Assembly (NCBI GenBank): GCA_963737555.1
Contig: CAVTTB010000002.1
Span: 124,001 to 188,000, forward strand
Direction: 5' to 3'
DNA: 64,000 nt
DNA from: JAHJQQ01 sp963737555
GTDB lineage: Bacteria > Pseudomonadota > Gammaproteobacteria > Thiohalobacterales > Thiohalobacteraceae
Positions within the stretch are counted from its first letter, which is position 1, and every line of letters begins with the position of its first letter. Under the pieces are notes generated by a model that was given only the letters and a program-made list of their open reading frames with translations, had not been told where the DNA came from and searched no databases. Made by a program: the position numbers and the translations under genes. This document shows, piece by piece, positions 49,580 through 60,636 of the stretch.

Positions 49580-49640
49580 CCGAAGCAATCTCTAGCACCG
49601 CAGATCAGTGACATGGAGATTGCTTCGCTACGCTTCGGCG
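49580..49640. repeat. Degenerate palindrome, GAAGCAATCTC family
   Basis: CGAAGCAATCTC and its inverse GAGATTGCTTCG are 40 bases apart; the outer bases are eroded compared with the element at 19006-19101. Located just beyond the corrected 3' end of dcd. Confidence 0.6.
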
Positions 49641-49680
49641 TGACGCGGAGCGTTTTCTGCAGCCGGTCGCGTACAGGAAC

Positions 49681-50248
49681 TCACGCCTTCGGCAGCGTCA
49701 CGCCGCGTCTGCCCCTGATACTTCCCGGCGCGATCGCTGTAGGATGTTTCGCACACTTCATCGGACTCGAAAAACAGCACCTGCGCCACGCCTTCGTTGG
49801 CGTAGATGCGCGCCGGCAGCGGTGTGGTGTTGGAGAATTCCAACGTCACATGGCCTTCCCATTCGGGTTCCAGCGGCGTGACATTGACGATGATGCCGCA
49901 GCGGGCATAGGTCGATTTACCCAGACAGATGGTCAGCACGCTGCGCGGGATACGGAAATATTCCACGGTACGCGCCAGCGCAAAGGAATTCGGCGGGATG
50001 ATGCAGACATCCGACTTCACATCGACAAAGCTGTTGTCGTCGAAATGCTTGGGATCGACGATGGCCGAATTGATGTTGGTGAAGATTTTGAATTCGTTGG
50101 CGCAACGGATATCGTAGCCGTAACTCGACGTTCCGTAGGAAATCACCCGCTTACCGTCAACGTCGCGCACCTGACCCGGCTCGAACGGCTCGATCATGCC
50201 GTGCTGCTCCGCCATCCGGCGAATCCATTTGTCTGCTTTGATGGTCAT
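49681..50248 (-). CDS. dcd: dCTP deaminase, frame break near the C-terminus
   Basis: Deaminates dCTP to dUTP, supplying dTMP synthesis. SYGYDIRCANEFKIF, GKSTYARCGIIVNVTPLEPEWEGHVTLEFSNTTPLPARIYANEGVAQVLFF are hallmark motifs, including the catalytic Glu. An extra base near 49705 (ACGCGGCGTG for ACCGGCGTG) shifts the last residues; correction gives KYQGQTGVTLPKA and a stop at 49681, for 188 residues, exactly the Dcd length. Uncorrected, the frame would run on to 49628. Confidence 0.95.
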
Positions 50249-50297
50249 GCAATATCACCCGAAAAATGAGCGGCAAACGATACCGGTAAAAGCCGCT

Positions 50298-50331
50298 GAT
50301 AAAACAAAGATGCCGGCGCGAGGCCGGCATG
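50298..50331 (-). terminator. Rho-independent terminator of apbC
   Basis: ATGCCGGC-GCGA-GGCCGGCAT hairpin at 50310-50330; read on the minus strand it is followed by CTTTGTTTTATC, a T-rich tail. It lies between apbC and dcd, both on the minus strand, so it ends the apbC transcript. Confidence 0.65.
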
Positions 50332-50389
50332 CTTTCGCTGAACCGTGTCCCCGTACCGCACCGGGCAGATCGTGCCACATCAGTTGTTC

Positions 50390-51475
50390 TGAATGACGAT
50401 CTGCGGGAACTTGGCCGCGTAGTCCTTGGCCTGCAGCGACAGCTTGGCCGCGGTCGGCGGGCGATCTCGCGGTAGATCTGCGCGATGCGGCTACTCCGGC
50501 TCGGCGACCACGGTCGGCTTGCCGCTGTCGGTCTCCTCGCGGATGCGGATGTCCAGCGGCAGCGAGCCCAGGAAGTCGACGTCGTACTGCTCGGACATGC
50601 GCTGGCCGCCGCCCGAGCCGAAGATGTGCTCTTCGTGGCCGCACTTGGAGCAGATGTGGATGCTCATGTTCTCGACGATGCCCAGCACCGGCACCTCCAC
50701 CTTCTGGAACATCTTGAGACCCTTGCGGGCGTCCAGCAGGGCGATGTCCTGCGGCGTGGTGACGATGATCGCGCCCGAGACCGGCACCTTCTGGGCCAGG
50801 GTCAACTGGGTGTCGCCGGTGCCCGGCGGCAGGTCGATGACCAGATAGTCCAGGTCGGCCCAGTTGGTGTCGTTCAGCAACTGCTCCAGGGCCTGGGTGA
50901 CCATCGGGCCGCGCCAGATCATCGGCGTCTCCTCGTCGATCAGGAAGCCGATGGACATGGCCTGCAGGTGATAGCTGTTCATCGGCTCCAGGGTCTTGCC
51001 GTCCTTGGACTCGGGCTTGCCGTGATGCCGAGCATGCGCGGCTGGCAGGGACCGTAGATGTCGGCGTCCAGGATGCCGACGTTGGCGCCTTCGGCCGACA
51101 GCGCCAGCGCCAGGTTGACGGCGGTGGTGGACTTGCCGACGCCGCCCTTGCCGGAGGCCACGGCGATGATGTTCTTGACGCTCTCGATGGGCTTCAGGCC
51201 CTTCTGCACCGAGTGGGCGATGATCTCTGGTCCGACATCGACCGCGACCATCGGCGACACCGGCGACGGCGTCATGACCTGTCGCCTTGAGCTCGGCGGT
51301 CAGCTCTGCTGGTAACCCTTGGCCGGGAAGCCCAGCACCACCTCGACCTTGACCTGGCCGCCCTCGATCGGCGATGTCCTTGATGCTGCCGGCGCTGACC
51401 AGGTCCTTTTCCAGATAGGGGTCCACGTAGCCCTTGAGCGCGGTCTCCACCTGCAATTCGTGATACTTCTGCCAT
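50390..51475 (-). CDS. apbC: Iron-sulfur carrier protein ApbC/Mrp, about seven frame breaks
   Basis: P-loop ATPase that carries Fe-S clusters. ATG 51475 has AGGAG eight bases upstream and begins MAEVSRI; the frame breaks near 51450 into TALKGYVDPYLEKDLVSAGSIKDI, the conserved MIP18-like N-terminus. Walker A is seen as ASGKGGVGKSTTAVNL, then GILDADIYGP, and in the last third PPGTGDTQLTL and CSKCGHEEH with the CxxC cluster site. Breaks occur near 51370, 51310, 51285, 51020, 50515 and 50470; the end is AAKFPQIVIQNN at 50390. Corrected length about 360. Divergent from metG, as usual. Confidence 0.93.
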
Positions 51476-51731
51476 GATGTCTGCTCCTGTGTGCTAAGCC
51501 GATGCCGCTGAACGCGGCACGACAGGGGTCTGAACTGTGCGCGGATTGTACACAAGCCCCTAACGGGTGTCTGCCACGCGGCGGCGTGCGGAAATCAGGC
51601 CGCCGCGCGCCAACGGTTTACAGGGCGCTGCGGCATAATTCAGGCCTTCCGGCGGCTTATAACCGATCACGGCGCGGACCCGGACAAATCATTGACCTTT
51701 GGCAAGACCGACGCCCGGAGAACGCCCGTTC

Positions 51732-53797
51732 ATGGCTGACCGCAAAATCCTCGTCACCAGCGCCCTGCCCTACGCCAACGGCCCGATCCATCTCGGCCAT
51801 CTGGTGGAGTACATCCAGACCGACATCTGGGTGCGCTTCCAGAAGCTGCGCGGCCACGAGTGCCATTACGTCTGCGCCGACGACGCCCACGGCACGCCGA
51901 TCATGCTGCGCGCGCCAGAGGAGGGCATCACCCCGGAGGAACTGATCGCCCGGGTCGGCGACGAGCATCGCGCCGATTTCGCCGACTTCCTGATCGACTT
52001 CGACAACTACCACACGCACCCACTCGGACGAGAACCGCGAACTTCGCCAGCCTGATCTACGACGCGCCTGCGCGACGCCGGCCACATCGCCACGCGCACC
52101 ATCACCCAGGCCTACGACCCGGTGAAAGAGATGTTCCTGCCGGACCGCTTCATCAAGGGCGACTGCCCGCGCTGCGGCGCCGCCGACCAGTACGGCGACA
52201 ACTGCGAGGCCTGCGGCGCGACCTACTCGCCCGACCGAGTTGAAGAACCCGCGTTCGGCGATCTCCGGCGCCACGCCGATCGAGCAAGGAATCGCTGCAC
52301 TTCTTCTTCAAGCTCGCCGACTTCGAGCAGCTGCTGAAGCGACTGGACCGGCGCCGGCCATCTGCAGACGGAGGTCGCCAACAAACTCGGCGAGTGGTTC
52401 GACGCCGGCCTGCAGGAATGGGACATCTCCCGCGACGCGCCCTACTTCGGCTTCGAGATCCCGGACGCGCCCGGCAAGTATTTCTACGTCTGGCTGGACG
52501 CGCCGATCGGCTACATGGCGAGCTTCAAGAACCTCTGCGACCGCACCGGGCTCGACTTCGACGACCTTCTGGCGCAAGGACTCCGACGCCGAGCTGTATC
52601 ACTTCATCGGCAAGGACATCATCTATTTCCACGCCCTGTTCTGGCCGGCGATGCTGCACGGCGCCGGCTTCCGCACGCCGACCGCCATCCACGCGCACGG
52701 CTTCCTGACCGTCAACGGCCAGAAGATGTCCAAGTCGCGCGGCACCTTCATCAAGGCCCGCACCTATCTGGATCATCTGAATCCGGAGTATCTGCGCTAT
52801 TACTTCGCCGCCAAGCTCAGCGCCGGCATCGACGACCTCGATCTCAATCTCGAGGACTTCCAGCAGCGGGTGAACTGCCGATCTGGTCGGCAAGGTGGTC
52901 AACATCGCCAGCCGCTGCGCCGGTTTCATCAGCAAGCGTTTCAATGGGCAGTTGGCCGACAGACCTGCGCCGAGCCGGCTCTGTATGACGACCTTCGTCG
53001 CGCGCGGGCGAAGCCATCGCCGAGGCTGTACGAAGCGGCGCGAGTTCAGCCAGGCCATGCGCGAGATCATGGCGCTGGCCGACCGGGCCAACCAGTACAT
53101 CGACGAGAAGAAACCCTGGGCGCTGGCCAAGCAGGCAGGGCAGGAACTCGACGTGCAGGCGGTCTGCAGCGTGGGCCTGAATCTGTTCCGGGTACTGATG
53201 ACATTTCTCAAGCCGGTGCTGCCGCGGCATGGCCGAACAGACCGAACGCTTCCTCAATATCGAACCGCTGACCTGGGTCAATCTCGCACGCCCGCTCACC
53301 GACCATACTATTCACGACTTCAAACCGCTGATGCAGCGGGTCGACCCGCAATATGGTAGCCGCCATGCAAGATGCCTCCAAAGAAAGTCTCGCCCCGACC
53401 GCAACGGCCGCCGACGCCGGATGCCGCAGCGAGCGCTACGCCCGGCGCACTGACCAGCGCACCGCTGGCGCCGGAAATCAGCATCGACGACTTCGCCAAG
53501 ATCGACTTGCGCATCGCGCGCATCGTCAAGGCCGAACACGTCGAAGGCGCCGACAAGCTGTTGCAGCTGACCCTGGATATCGGCGGCGAAACCCGCAACG
53601 TCTTCGCCGGCATCAAGTCGGCCTATGAACCGGAAGATTTGCAGGGCCGGCTGACCGTCATGGTCGCCAACCTCGCCCCGCGCAAAATGAAGTTCGGCAT
53701 GTCCGAAGGCATGGTGCTGGCGGCCGGTCCGGGCGGAACAGACTTGTTCATCCTCAATCCGGATTCCGGCGCACAGCCGGGGATGCGGGTGAAATAG
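51732..53797 (+). CDS. metG: Methionyl-tRNA synthetase, about ten frame breaks
   Basis: Charges tRNA-Met. ATG 51732 gives MADRKILVTSALPYANGPIHLGHLVEYIQTDIWVRF with the HIGH-like motif. The zinc-binding knuckles are CPRCGAADQYGDNCEACGATYSP. WFDAGLQEWDISRDAPYFGFEIPDAPGKYFYVWLDAPIGYM, the KMSKS loop (GQKMSKSRGTF) and the C-terminal tRNA-binding domain (IDDFAKIDLRIARIVKAEHVEGADKLL) are present. Extra bases include G52233, C52285 and C52340; further breaks lie near 52025-52065, 52565, 52880-53040, 53225 and 53380. Corrected length about 685, normal for the long bacterial form. Confidence 0.95.
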
Positions 53798-53944
53798 CGC
53801 GCGACAACACCGACATCAGCGCGCGGTGCGCGGCGAACACACCCACAAGACCTGATGTTGTGTTGCTCGAGTCCCGATCTGAGAGTATGTGTAACATCGA
53901 TGATTGACCGTTTCCCAACCGCACGGCATACGGGCCCATGGTTT

Positions 53945-54526
53945 ATGACTGAACTCGCCCTCATCCTCATCAGCACCATCCTGGTCAACAACTTCGTGCT
54001 GGTGAAGTTCCTCGGACTGTGTCCGTTCATGGGCGTGTCGCGCAAGCTCGAAACGGCCACCGGCATGGGCCTGGCGACCACCTTCGTGCTGACGCTGTCG
54101 TCGGTGTGCAGCTATCTGGTCGACACCTATATCCTGATACCGCTGGGCATCGAATACCTGCGCACGATTTCCTTCATTCTCACTATCGCCGTGGTCGTGC
54201 AGTTCACCGAAATGGTGGTGCACAAAACCAGCCCGGTGCTGTACCAAGTGCTGGGTATCTTCCTGCCGCTGATCACCACCAACTGCGCGGTACTCGGCGT
54301 GGCCTTGCTCAACGTCCAGGAGAAAAACGGCTTCCTCGAATCGGCTGTGTACGGTTTCGGCGCGGCGGTCGGTTTCTCGCTGGTGTTGTCGCTGTTCGCC
54401 GCGATCCGCGAACGGGTCGCCGTCGCCGATGTGCCGGTCGCCTTTCGTGGCCCGGCCATCGCGCTGGTCACCGCCGGCCTGATGTCGCTGGCGTTCATGG
54501 GCTTCGCCGGATTGATCAAGGGCTAA
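53945..54526 (+). CDS. rsxA: Rnf/Rsx electron transport complex subunit A
   Basis: Integral membrane subunit, 193 residues with six hydrophobic helices (ELALILISTILVNNFVLVKFLGLCPFMGVS at the start). LCPFMGVS and TTNCAVLGVALLN carry the cysteines conserved in RsxA/RnfA and its partner RsxE. The complex couples ferredoxin or NADH electron flow to a membrane ion gradient or reduces SoxR. First of the rsxABCDGE genes, spaced about 150 bases after metG. Intact. Confidence 0.97.
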   Translation: MTELALILISTILVNNFVLVKFLGLCPFMGVSRKLETATGMGLATTFVLTLSSVCSYLVDTYILIPLGIEYLRTISFILTIAVVVQFTEMVVHKTSPVLYQVLGIFLPLITTNCAVLGVALLNVQEKNGFLESAVYGFGAAVGFSLVLSLFAAIRERVAVADVPVAFRGPAIALVTAGLMSLAFMGFAGLIKG

Positions 54527-54530
54527 CGGT

Positions 54531-55094
54531 GTGCTGACAGCCATCCTCGCGCTCGGCGTACTATCCGGCCTGTTCGGTCTGCTGCTCGGCTATAGCGCCA
54601 TCCGCTTTCGCGTCGAGGGCGATCCGATCGCCGAACAGATCAACGCCATCCTGCCGCAGACGCAATGCGGCCAATGCGGCTTTGCCGGTTGCCGACCGTA
54701 TTCCGAAGCCATCGCCGCCGGCGAGGCCGACATCAATCAGTGTCCGCCCGGCGGCGAGGCCGGTATCCGTGCGCTCGCCGATCTGCTCGGTCGCGATTTC
54801 GTCCCGCTGAACGCCGAACATGGCGCGCACAAAGAAAAGATGGTCGCGATCATCGACGAGCAGGTGTGCATCGGCTGCACGCTGTGCATCCAGGCCTGTC
54901 CGGTCGATGCCATCCTCGGCGCCGCCAAACACATGCACACCGTCATCGAAAAAGAATGCACCGGCTGCGAGTTGTGCGTCGAGCCCTGCCCGGTCGACTG
55001 CATCCACATGCAACCGATCAACCATGACATTGCCCACTGGAAATGGCCGTCGCCGGATGAACGGCTGGAAATCATGACGGCGACTCGACCATGA
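54531..55094 (+). CDS. rsxB: Rnf/Rsx complex subunit B (iron-sulfur)
   Basis: 187 residues starting with GTG. One N-terminal membrane helix, then a [4Fe-4S] domain (CGQCGFAGCRPYSEAI) and two ferredoxin motifs (CIGCTLCIQACPVDAI; CTGCELCVEPCPVDCI). Six bases separate it from rsxA and its end overlaps the rsxC start by 4 bases. Intact. Confidence 0.97.
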   Translation: MLTAILALGVLSGLFGLLLGYSAIRFRVEGDPIAEQINAILPQTQCGQCGFAGCRPYSEAIAAGEADINQCPPGGEAGIRALADLLGRDFVPLNAEHGAHKEKMVAIIDEQVCIGCTLCIQACPVDAILGAAKHMHTVIEKECTGCELCVEPCPVDCIHMQPINHDIAHWKWPSPDERLEIMTATRP

Positions 55095-56771
55095 ACAACA
55101 CACGGCGACATCTGCACCGCTTCCATGGCGGCCTGCATCTGCCCGCCCACAAAGACTTGTCGAGCGGCAGCGCCGTGGTCTCCATGCCGTTACCGAAACG
55201 CTTGGTGCTGCCGCTTTCGCAGCACATCGGCGAGCCGGCCGAGGCGTTGGTAAAACCCGGCGAACGCGTACTCAAAGGCCAGATGATCGCGCAGGCGCGC
55301 GGCTATGTGAGCGTGCCGATCCACGCCTCCAGCTCCGGCACGGTGGTCGAGATTGCCGAACACGCGGTGCCGCATCCATCCGGCTTGCGCGCGCCCTGCG
55401 TGATCATCGAAACCGACGGGCTCGACGAGGCCGCGCCGGACACCCTCAGCGGTGATCCGTTGCAACTCGATCCGAACGAACTGCGCAATCGCGTGCGCAA
55501 TGCCGGCATCGTCGGTCTGGGCGGCGCCGGTTTCCCGAGTTTCATCAAACTCAATCCCGGCCCCAATCGCACCATCCACACGCTGCTGATCAACGGTGCG
55601 GAATGCGAACCGTATATCACCTGCGATGATCGACTGATGCGCGAACATGCCGCCGACATCGTCGCCGGGGCGAAGATTCTGCAACACGCGCTGCACGCGA
55701 CCGAATGCGTCATCGCCGTCGAAGACAATAAACCGGAAGCGGCCGCCGCCCTGCGTGCGGCGCTCGCCGCGACTGCCGCGGAGAACGATAGAAGTTGTCT
55801 TGATCCCGACTCTCTATCCGACCGGCGGCGAGAAGCAACTCATCAAAGTCATCACCGGCCGCGAGGTGCCCTCGCAAGGTCTGCCGGCCGATGTCGGCGT
55901 GGTCTGCCACAATCCGGGCACGGCTGTCGCTATCTACCGCGCACTGATGCACGGCGAGCCGCTGATCTCGCGCATCGTCACCGTGACTGGCGCCGGCGTT
56001 GCCCAGCCGGGTAATTTCGTGGTGCGCATCGGCACGCTGATGGCCGATATCATCGCCGCCGCCGGCGGCTACACCAGCGCTGCGCATCGCTTGTTGATGG
56101 GCGGGCCGATGATGGGCTTCGCCCTCGGCAGCGACGCGATTCCGATTGTGAAAACCACCAACTGCCTGTTGGTCGCCAGTCGCGACGAATTGCCGCTGCC
56201 ACAAACGCCGGCGCCGTGCATCCGTTGCGGTGCTTGCGTGGATGCCTGTCCGGCCGATCTGTTGCCACAGCAATTGTACTGGTACGCGCACGCGCGCGAT
56301 TTCGACAAGCTACAGGATCACAGCCTGTTCGATTGCATCGAGTGCGGCTGTTGCGCGCACGTCTGCCCCAGTCATCTGCCGTTGGTGCAGTATTACCGCT
56401 TCGCCAAGACCGAAATCTGGAATCAGGAACGCGAACGCGAGAAGGCCGACGTCGCACGTCAACGTCACGAATTCCGCCTGTTCCGCATGGAGCGCGAGAA
56501 AGACGAACGTGCTACGCGCCTGAAGCAAAAACAGAAGGCCTTGCAGACGCCAGCTGAAACCGGTGCCGACCCGAAAAAGGCCGCGATCCAAGCGGCGCTG
56601 GATCGCGTCAAGGCGAAAAAATCCGCCGCGGATATCGCGCCGAAGAACACCGACAATCTCAGTGCGGAGCAACAGCGGGCGATTGCGGATGCCGACGCGC
56701 GCCGTCATCAGGCAAAGCCTGCTACAGCCACGGCGCCTACAGCGAGACCCGCAGCGGGAGAAGACAGCTGA
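55091..56771 (+). CDS. rsxC: Rnf/Rsx complex subunit C, one frame break
   Basis: NADH-binding, FMN and [4Fe-4S]-carrying peripheral subunit. N-terminal HRFHGGLHLPAHKDLSSGSAV, GLGGAGFPSFIKL, INGAECEPYITCDDRL; an extra G at 55787 shifts the frame, which resumes IEVVLIPTLYPTGGEKQLIKVITGREVP. Two ferredoxin motifs follow (CIRCGACVDACPADL; CIECGCCAHVCPSHLPLVQYYR). The C-terminal tail (REREKADVARQRHEFRLFRMEREKDER, then Ala/Lys-rich) is a charged extension of about 100 residues, common in RnfC of gammaproteobacteria. Corrected length about 560. Confidence 0.96.
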
Positions 56772-57836
56772 TGCAATTCCCGACCTTCAGTTCGCCACAT
56801 CTGCCGGGGCCGAACAGTGTTGCGCACGTCATGCGTGAAGTGATCCTGGCACTGCTACCGGGCATCGTCTGCGCGTGGTGGTTCTTCGGCTGGGGCGTGC
56901 ATCGTCAATATCGTTATCGCCACACTCACCTGCGTACTCGCCGAGGCCGGCATGCTGGCGCTGCGCGGCCGACCGGTGGTCGCCACCGTGAGCGACAGCA
57001 GCGCCGTGCTTACCGGTGTGTTGCTGGCGCTGGCCTTGCCGCCGTTGGCACCGGCCTGGTTGCCCGTGGTGGGCGCGCTGTTCGCCATCGTCGTCGCCAA
57101 GCAGTTGTATGGCGGCCTCGGTTACAACCCGTTCAACCCGGCGATGGTCGGTTATGTCGTGCTGTTGATTTCATTCCCGCGCGAAATGACCCAATGGAGC
57201 GCACCGAACGGCTTGGACATTACGCAATTGGGATTCACTGAAACCCTCGCCTGGAGCCTGAACGGCGTGCTGCCCGCCGCGATCACTCTGGATGCAATCA
57301 CGCTGGCCACGCCGCTCGACAGCGTGAAGACATCGCTGGGTCTGGGACAGATGCTCAGTGAGATCACGGCCACGCCGAAGTTCGGCGCGTTCGGCGGCCA
57401 CGGTTGGGAATGGATCAACGTCGCCTATCTGCTCGGCGGTCTGTATCTGATCTATCGCCGGCTCATCGACTGGCGCATTCCCGTCGGCATGCTCAGCGCC
57501 CTGTTCATCATCGCCTTGGTATTTCATGGCAGCGACACCGACGCTTTCCCTGCACCGCTGTTTCACCTGTTCAGCGGCGCTGCCATGCTCGGTGCGTTCT
57601 TCATCGCCACCGATCCGGTCTCGGCCAGCACCACGCCGCGCGGACGCTTGCTGTTCGGCGCCGGCATCGGCGTCATTGTCTATGTCATCCGCACCTGGGG
57701 CGGTTACCCGGATGGCGTGGCCTTCGCCGTGCTGCTGATGAACATGGCCGCACCGACGCTGGACCACTACACCAAACCGCGGGTGTTCGGCCAAGATAGC
57801 AAGCGGAGTGGCGACAAGCCACGCGAACCATCGTAA
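56771..57836 (+). CDS. rsxD: Rnf/Rsx complex subunit D, one frame break
   Basis: Multi-pass membrane flavoprotein. MQFPTFSSPHLPGPNSVAHVMREVILALLPGIVCAWWFFGWG; an extra C at 56900 shifts the frame, which resumes IVNIVIATLTCVLAEAGMLALRGRP. FGGLGYNPFNP-like GGLGYNPFNPAMVGYV and FFIATDPVSASTTPRGR are family signatures. The start overlaps rsxC's last base. Corrected length about 354, normal. Confidence 0.96.
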
Positions 57837-57847
57837 GGGCGCCGAGC

Positions 57848-58495
57848 ATGAACGTCCGTCAGATCCTCATCACCGCCCTGCTCCTGCTGCTGTTCGCCAT
57901 GTTCAGCACTGGCATCGTCGCGTATACCTACAAGAACACCCGCAGCACCATCGTGGCCAATGAACGCGCCGCGCTGTTGCGCAACTTGAACGAACTGATT
58001 CCGGCGGAGCGTTACGACAACGCCCTGCTGCACGATGCCATCTCCGTGCGCAATCCCGAACTGCTCGGCACCGACGAGCGGGTAACGGTGTATCGCGCGC
58101 GTAAAGAGGGACAGCCGGTCGCGGCGATCCTCGCGCCGATCGCACCGGATGGTTACAGCGGCGACATCAAACTGCTGGTGGCGATCAATGTCGACGGCAC
58201 GCTCGCCGGCGTACGCGTGACAGGGCATCGCGAGACCCCGGGACTGGGCGACGCCATCGAGGCCGCGCGCGGCGATTGGATTCTCGGCTTCACCGGCCGT
58301 TCGCTGACCAATCCCGACGAGAAACACTGGGCGGTGAAAAAGGACGGTGGCGCGTTCGATCAGTTCACCGGCGCGACCATCACCCCACGTGCCGTGGTGA
58401 AGGCGGTGAAAAAGTCTCTGATATACTATCAGCGTCACCAGCAAACCGTGTTCGCAGCGCAGCAAAAACCCGCCGCGGAGAAACCTTCGCCATGA
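57848..58495 (+). CDS. rsxG: Rnf/Rsx complex subunit G (FMN-binding)
   Basis: 215 residues; one N-terminal membrane helix (QILITALLLLLFAMFSTGIVAYTY) and a periplasmic FMN-binding domain. The covalent FMN site is in FDQFTGATITPRAVVKAV (S/TGAT motif), and HRETPGLGD is also conserved. Starts 11 bases after rsxD and overlaps rsxE by 4 bases (ATGA). Intact. Confidence 0.96.
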   Translation: MNVRQILITALLLLLFAMFSTGIVAYTYKNTRSTIVANERAALLRNLNELIPAERYDNALLHDAISVRNPELLGTDERVTVYRARKEGQPVAAILAPIAPDGYSGDIKLLVAINVDGTLAGVRVTGHRETPGLGDAIEAARGDWILGFTGRSLTNPDEKHWAVKKDGGAFDQFTGATITPRAVVKAVKKSLIYYQRHQQTVFAAQQKPAAEKPSP

Positions 58496-59182
58496 ACCAG
58501 CCAAGCTATGCCAGCATCGCCCGCGATGGCCTGTGGACCAACAATCCAGGCCTCGTGCAATTGCTCGGGCCTGTGTCCGCTCCTCGCCACCAGCAACAAC
58601 CTCATCAATGGCCTCGGCCTTGGACTTGCCACCGCCCTGGCGCTGACCGCTTCCAATGTCTGCGTGTCGCTGATCCGTAACGTGGTGCGTCCCGAAATCC
58701 GCATCCCGGTGTTCGTGCTGGTGATCGCCGCCATCGTCACCGTGATCGAACTGGCGATGAACGCTTATCTGCATGACCTCTATCTGGTGCTGGGCATTTT
58801 CATCCCGCTGATCGTCACCAATTGCAATCTCATCGGCCGCGCCGAGGCGTTCGCCTCGAAGAACAGCCCGGGACGCGCGTTGATGGACGGCGTGATGATG
58901 GGTCTGGGCTTCGCTCTGGTGCTGGTGGTACTCGGCGGACTGCGCGAACTCATCGGCCAGGGCACCTTGCTCGCGCAGGCGCACATGATGTTCGGCGAGG
59001 GCGCGCGCGACTGGACATTGCATCTGCTCGGCGATTATCGCGGCTTCATGCTGGCCATTCTGCCGCCCGGCGCATTCATCGGACTGGGGCTGATCATCGC
59101 GCTGAAAAACGTCATCGATGCGCGCCTGCAGCGCCGCGCCCAACACATCGTCGTGGCAGAACCGGTGGCGGCGGCGGGGTGA
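58492..59182 (+). CDS. rsxE: Rnf/Rsx complex subunit E, one frame break
   Basis: Membrane subunit homologous to RsxA. ATG 58492 overlaps the rsxG stop. MNQPSYASIARDGLWTNNPGLVQLLG, then an extra G near 58568 (CTCGGGCCTG for CTCGGCCTG) shifts the frame, which resumes LCPLLATSNNLINGLGLGLATALAL. NCNLIGRAEAFASKN and PPGAFIGLGLIIALKN are RsxE signatures. Corrected length about 230. Followed by a CCGCCAAG-type repeat and then nth. Confidence 0.96.
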
Positions 59183-59189
59183 TCTCACT

Positions 59190-59385
59190 TTGAACCGCCA
59201 AGCCGCCAAGAAAATCAAAAGCCATGGAACCGCCAAGGCGCCAAGAAGCCAAGAAAGTCGAGTGCAACAACCAACGCGTTTTCCCAATGAATTTCCTTCG
59301 CGGTTAAATAATCTTTCTTGGCGTCTTGGCGCCTTGGCGGTTCAAAATTCTTTCTTGGCGTCTTGGCGCCTTGGCGGTTCAAAAA
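59190..59385. repeat. Palindromic repeat, CCGCCAAG family (locus 3)
   Basis: Left arms 59190-59255 (GAACCGCCAAGCCGCCAAG; GAACCGCCAAGGCGCCAAG) and two right arms 59320-59343 and 59353-59383, each reading CTTGGCGTCTTGGCGCCTTG then GCGGTTC. The two right arms are direct repeats of one another. Lies between rsxE and nth. Confidence 0.93.
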
Positions 59386-59389
59386 ACAA

Positions 59390-60033
59390 ATGAACCCCGA
59401 AAAACGCCGGCAAGATCTTCGAGCGCCTGCGCGCCGCCAATCCGCATCCGACCACCGAGTTGCATTATGGCAATGTGTTTCAATTGCTGGTCGCGGTGGT
59501 GCTGTCGGCGCAGGCGACCGACAAGGGCGTGAACAAGGCCACGGCAAAATTATTCAAGATCGCCAAAAAACCGCGCGACATTCTGGCCTCGGGTGAGGCG
59601 GGCTTGAAGGACTACATCAAGACCATCGGCCTGTTCAACAGCAAGGCCAAGAACATCCTGGCAGCGTGCGCGATGCTTGAGGAACTGCACGGCGGCAAGG
59701 TGCCGCACGACCGCGCCGCGCTCGAAGCGCTGCCCGGTGTCGGCCGCAAGACCGCCAACGTGATTCTCAACACGGCATTCGGCGAACCGACCATCGCCGT
59801 CGACACGCACATCTTCCGTGTCGCCAATCGCATCGGTCTGGCGCCGGGCAAGACGCCGCTCGAGGTCGAAAAGAAATTGCTCAAAGTCGTCGCCGATGAA
59901 TTCAAACACGACGCCCATCATTGGTTGATCCTGCTCGGCCGTTATATCTGCATCGCGCGCAAACCCAAATGCGCCGAATGTCCGATCGTCGGATCTGTGC
60001 GAGTACCGCGCCAAAACCACACTGACCCATTGA
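59390..60033 (+). CDS. nth: Endonuclease III, two frame breaks
   Basis: Base-excision DNA glycosylase/AP lyase for oxidised pyrimidines, with a [4Fe-4S] cluster. ATG 59390 is followed by MNPEKR; an extra C near 59411 breaks the frame, which resumes KIFERLRAANPHPTTEL. The HhH motif with catalytic Lys is LPGVGRKTANVIL, the catalytic Asp is in AVDTHIFRVANR. The cluster cysteines are CIARKPKCAECPIV and, after an extra G near 59991, DLCEYRAKTTLTH. Corrected stop 60033 and length about 214, normal. Directly after rsxE, the usual rsx-nth order. Confidence 0.96.
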
Positions 60034-60042
60034 CCATTACGC

Positions 60043-60492
60043 ATGATGTTCTCCTCTGACCGCGACCAACTCCGGCAATTCTATTGCGAAGTCTGGCGCA
60101 AACACGGCGCGGGACTCGCACTCGAACCTCTGGAAGTGCAGATCCGCGATGTGATTACGCTGCACCCCGAATACCACGCGCTGCTGGAACATCCGGACCG
60201 GGCATTGGGACGCGAGTATCTGCCCGAGTTCGGCGCAACCAATCCGTTCCTGCACATGGGACTGCATCTCGCCCTGTATGAACAACTCAGCACCGACCGT
60301 CCCGCCGGCATCCGCGCCCTGGTCGCCGGGTTGCGCTGCCATTGGCCCGACCCGCACCTGCTCGAACACCGGATGATGGAATGTCTCGCGGAAAGCCTGT
60401 GGCGCAGTCAGCGCGACGGCACGGCGCCCGATGAGGCAGCCTATCTGGACTGTCTGCGGCAGCAGTTGTCAGCCCCACACACCGGGCGTTGA
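60043..60492 (+). CDS. DUF1841 protein
   Basis: 149 residues, cytoplasmic. Signatures QLRQFYCEVWRKHGAGLALEPLEVQIRDVITLHPEYHALLE and NPFLHMGLHLALYEQLSTDRPAGIRAL identify DUF1841, a conserved family of unknown function that often follows nth in proteobacteria. Starts ten bases after nth, so it may be co-transcribed. Intact. Confidence 0.92.
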   Translation: MMFSSDRDQLRQFYCEVWRKHGAGLALEPLEVQIRDVITLHPEYHALLEHPDRALGREYLPEFGATNPFLHMGLHLALYEQLSTDRPAGIRALVAGLRCHWPDPHLLEHRMMECLAESLWRSQRDGTAPDEAAYLDCLRQQLSAPHTGR

Positions 60493-60636
60493 CACAGGCG
60501 AGTCTGCAACCGCCTGGAACTTTCCACCCGCGTCCACAGTCACACCTCGCGTTGACTGTACTCATCCATGCATTGGTGGCAGGCTTGGCAGGTCACCACA
60601 CATCCACGACAACCAAACGCCATCAGGAGCTACACA

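Noticed and set aside
60493..60636. TTGACT at about 60553 as a promoter -35 box for the hvf operon
   Set aside because: No acceptable -10 box at the right distance, so I do not call it a promoter.
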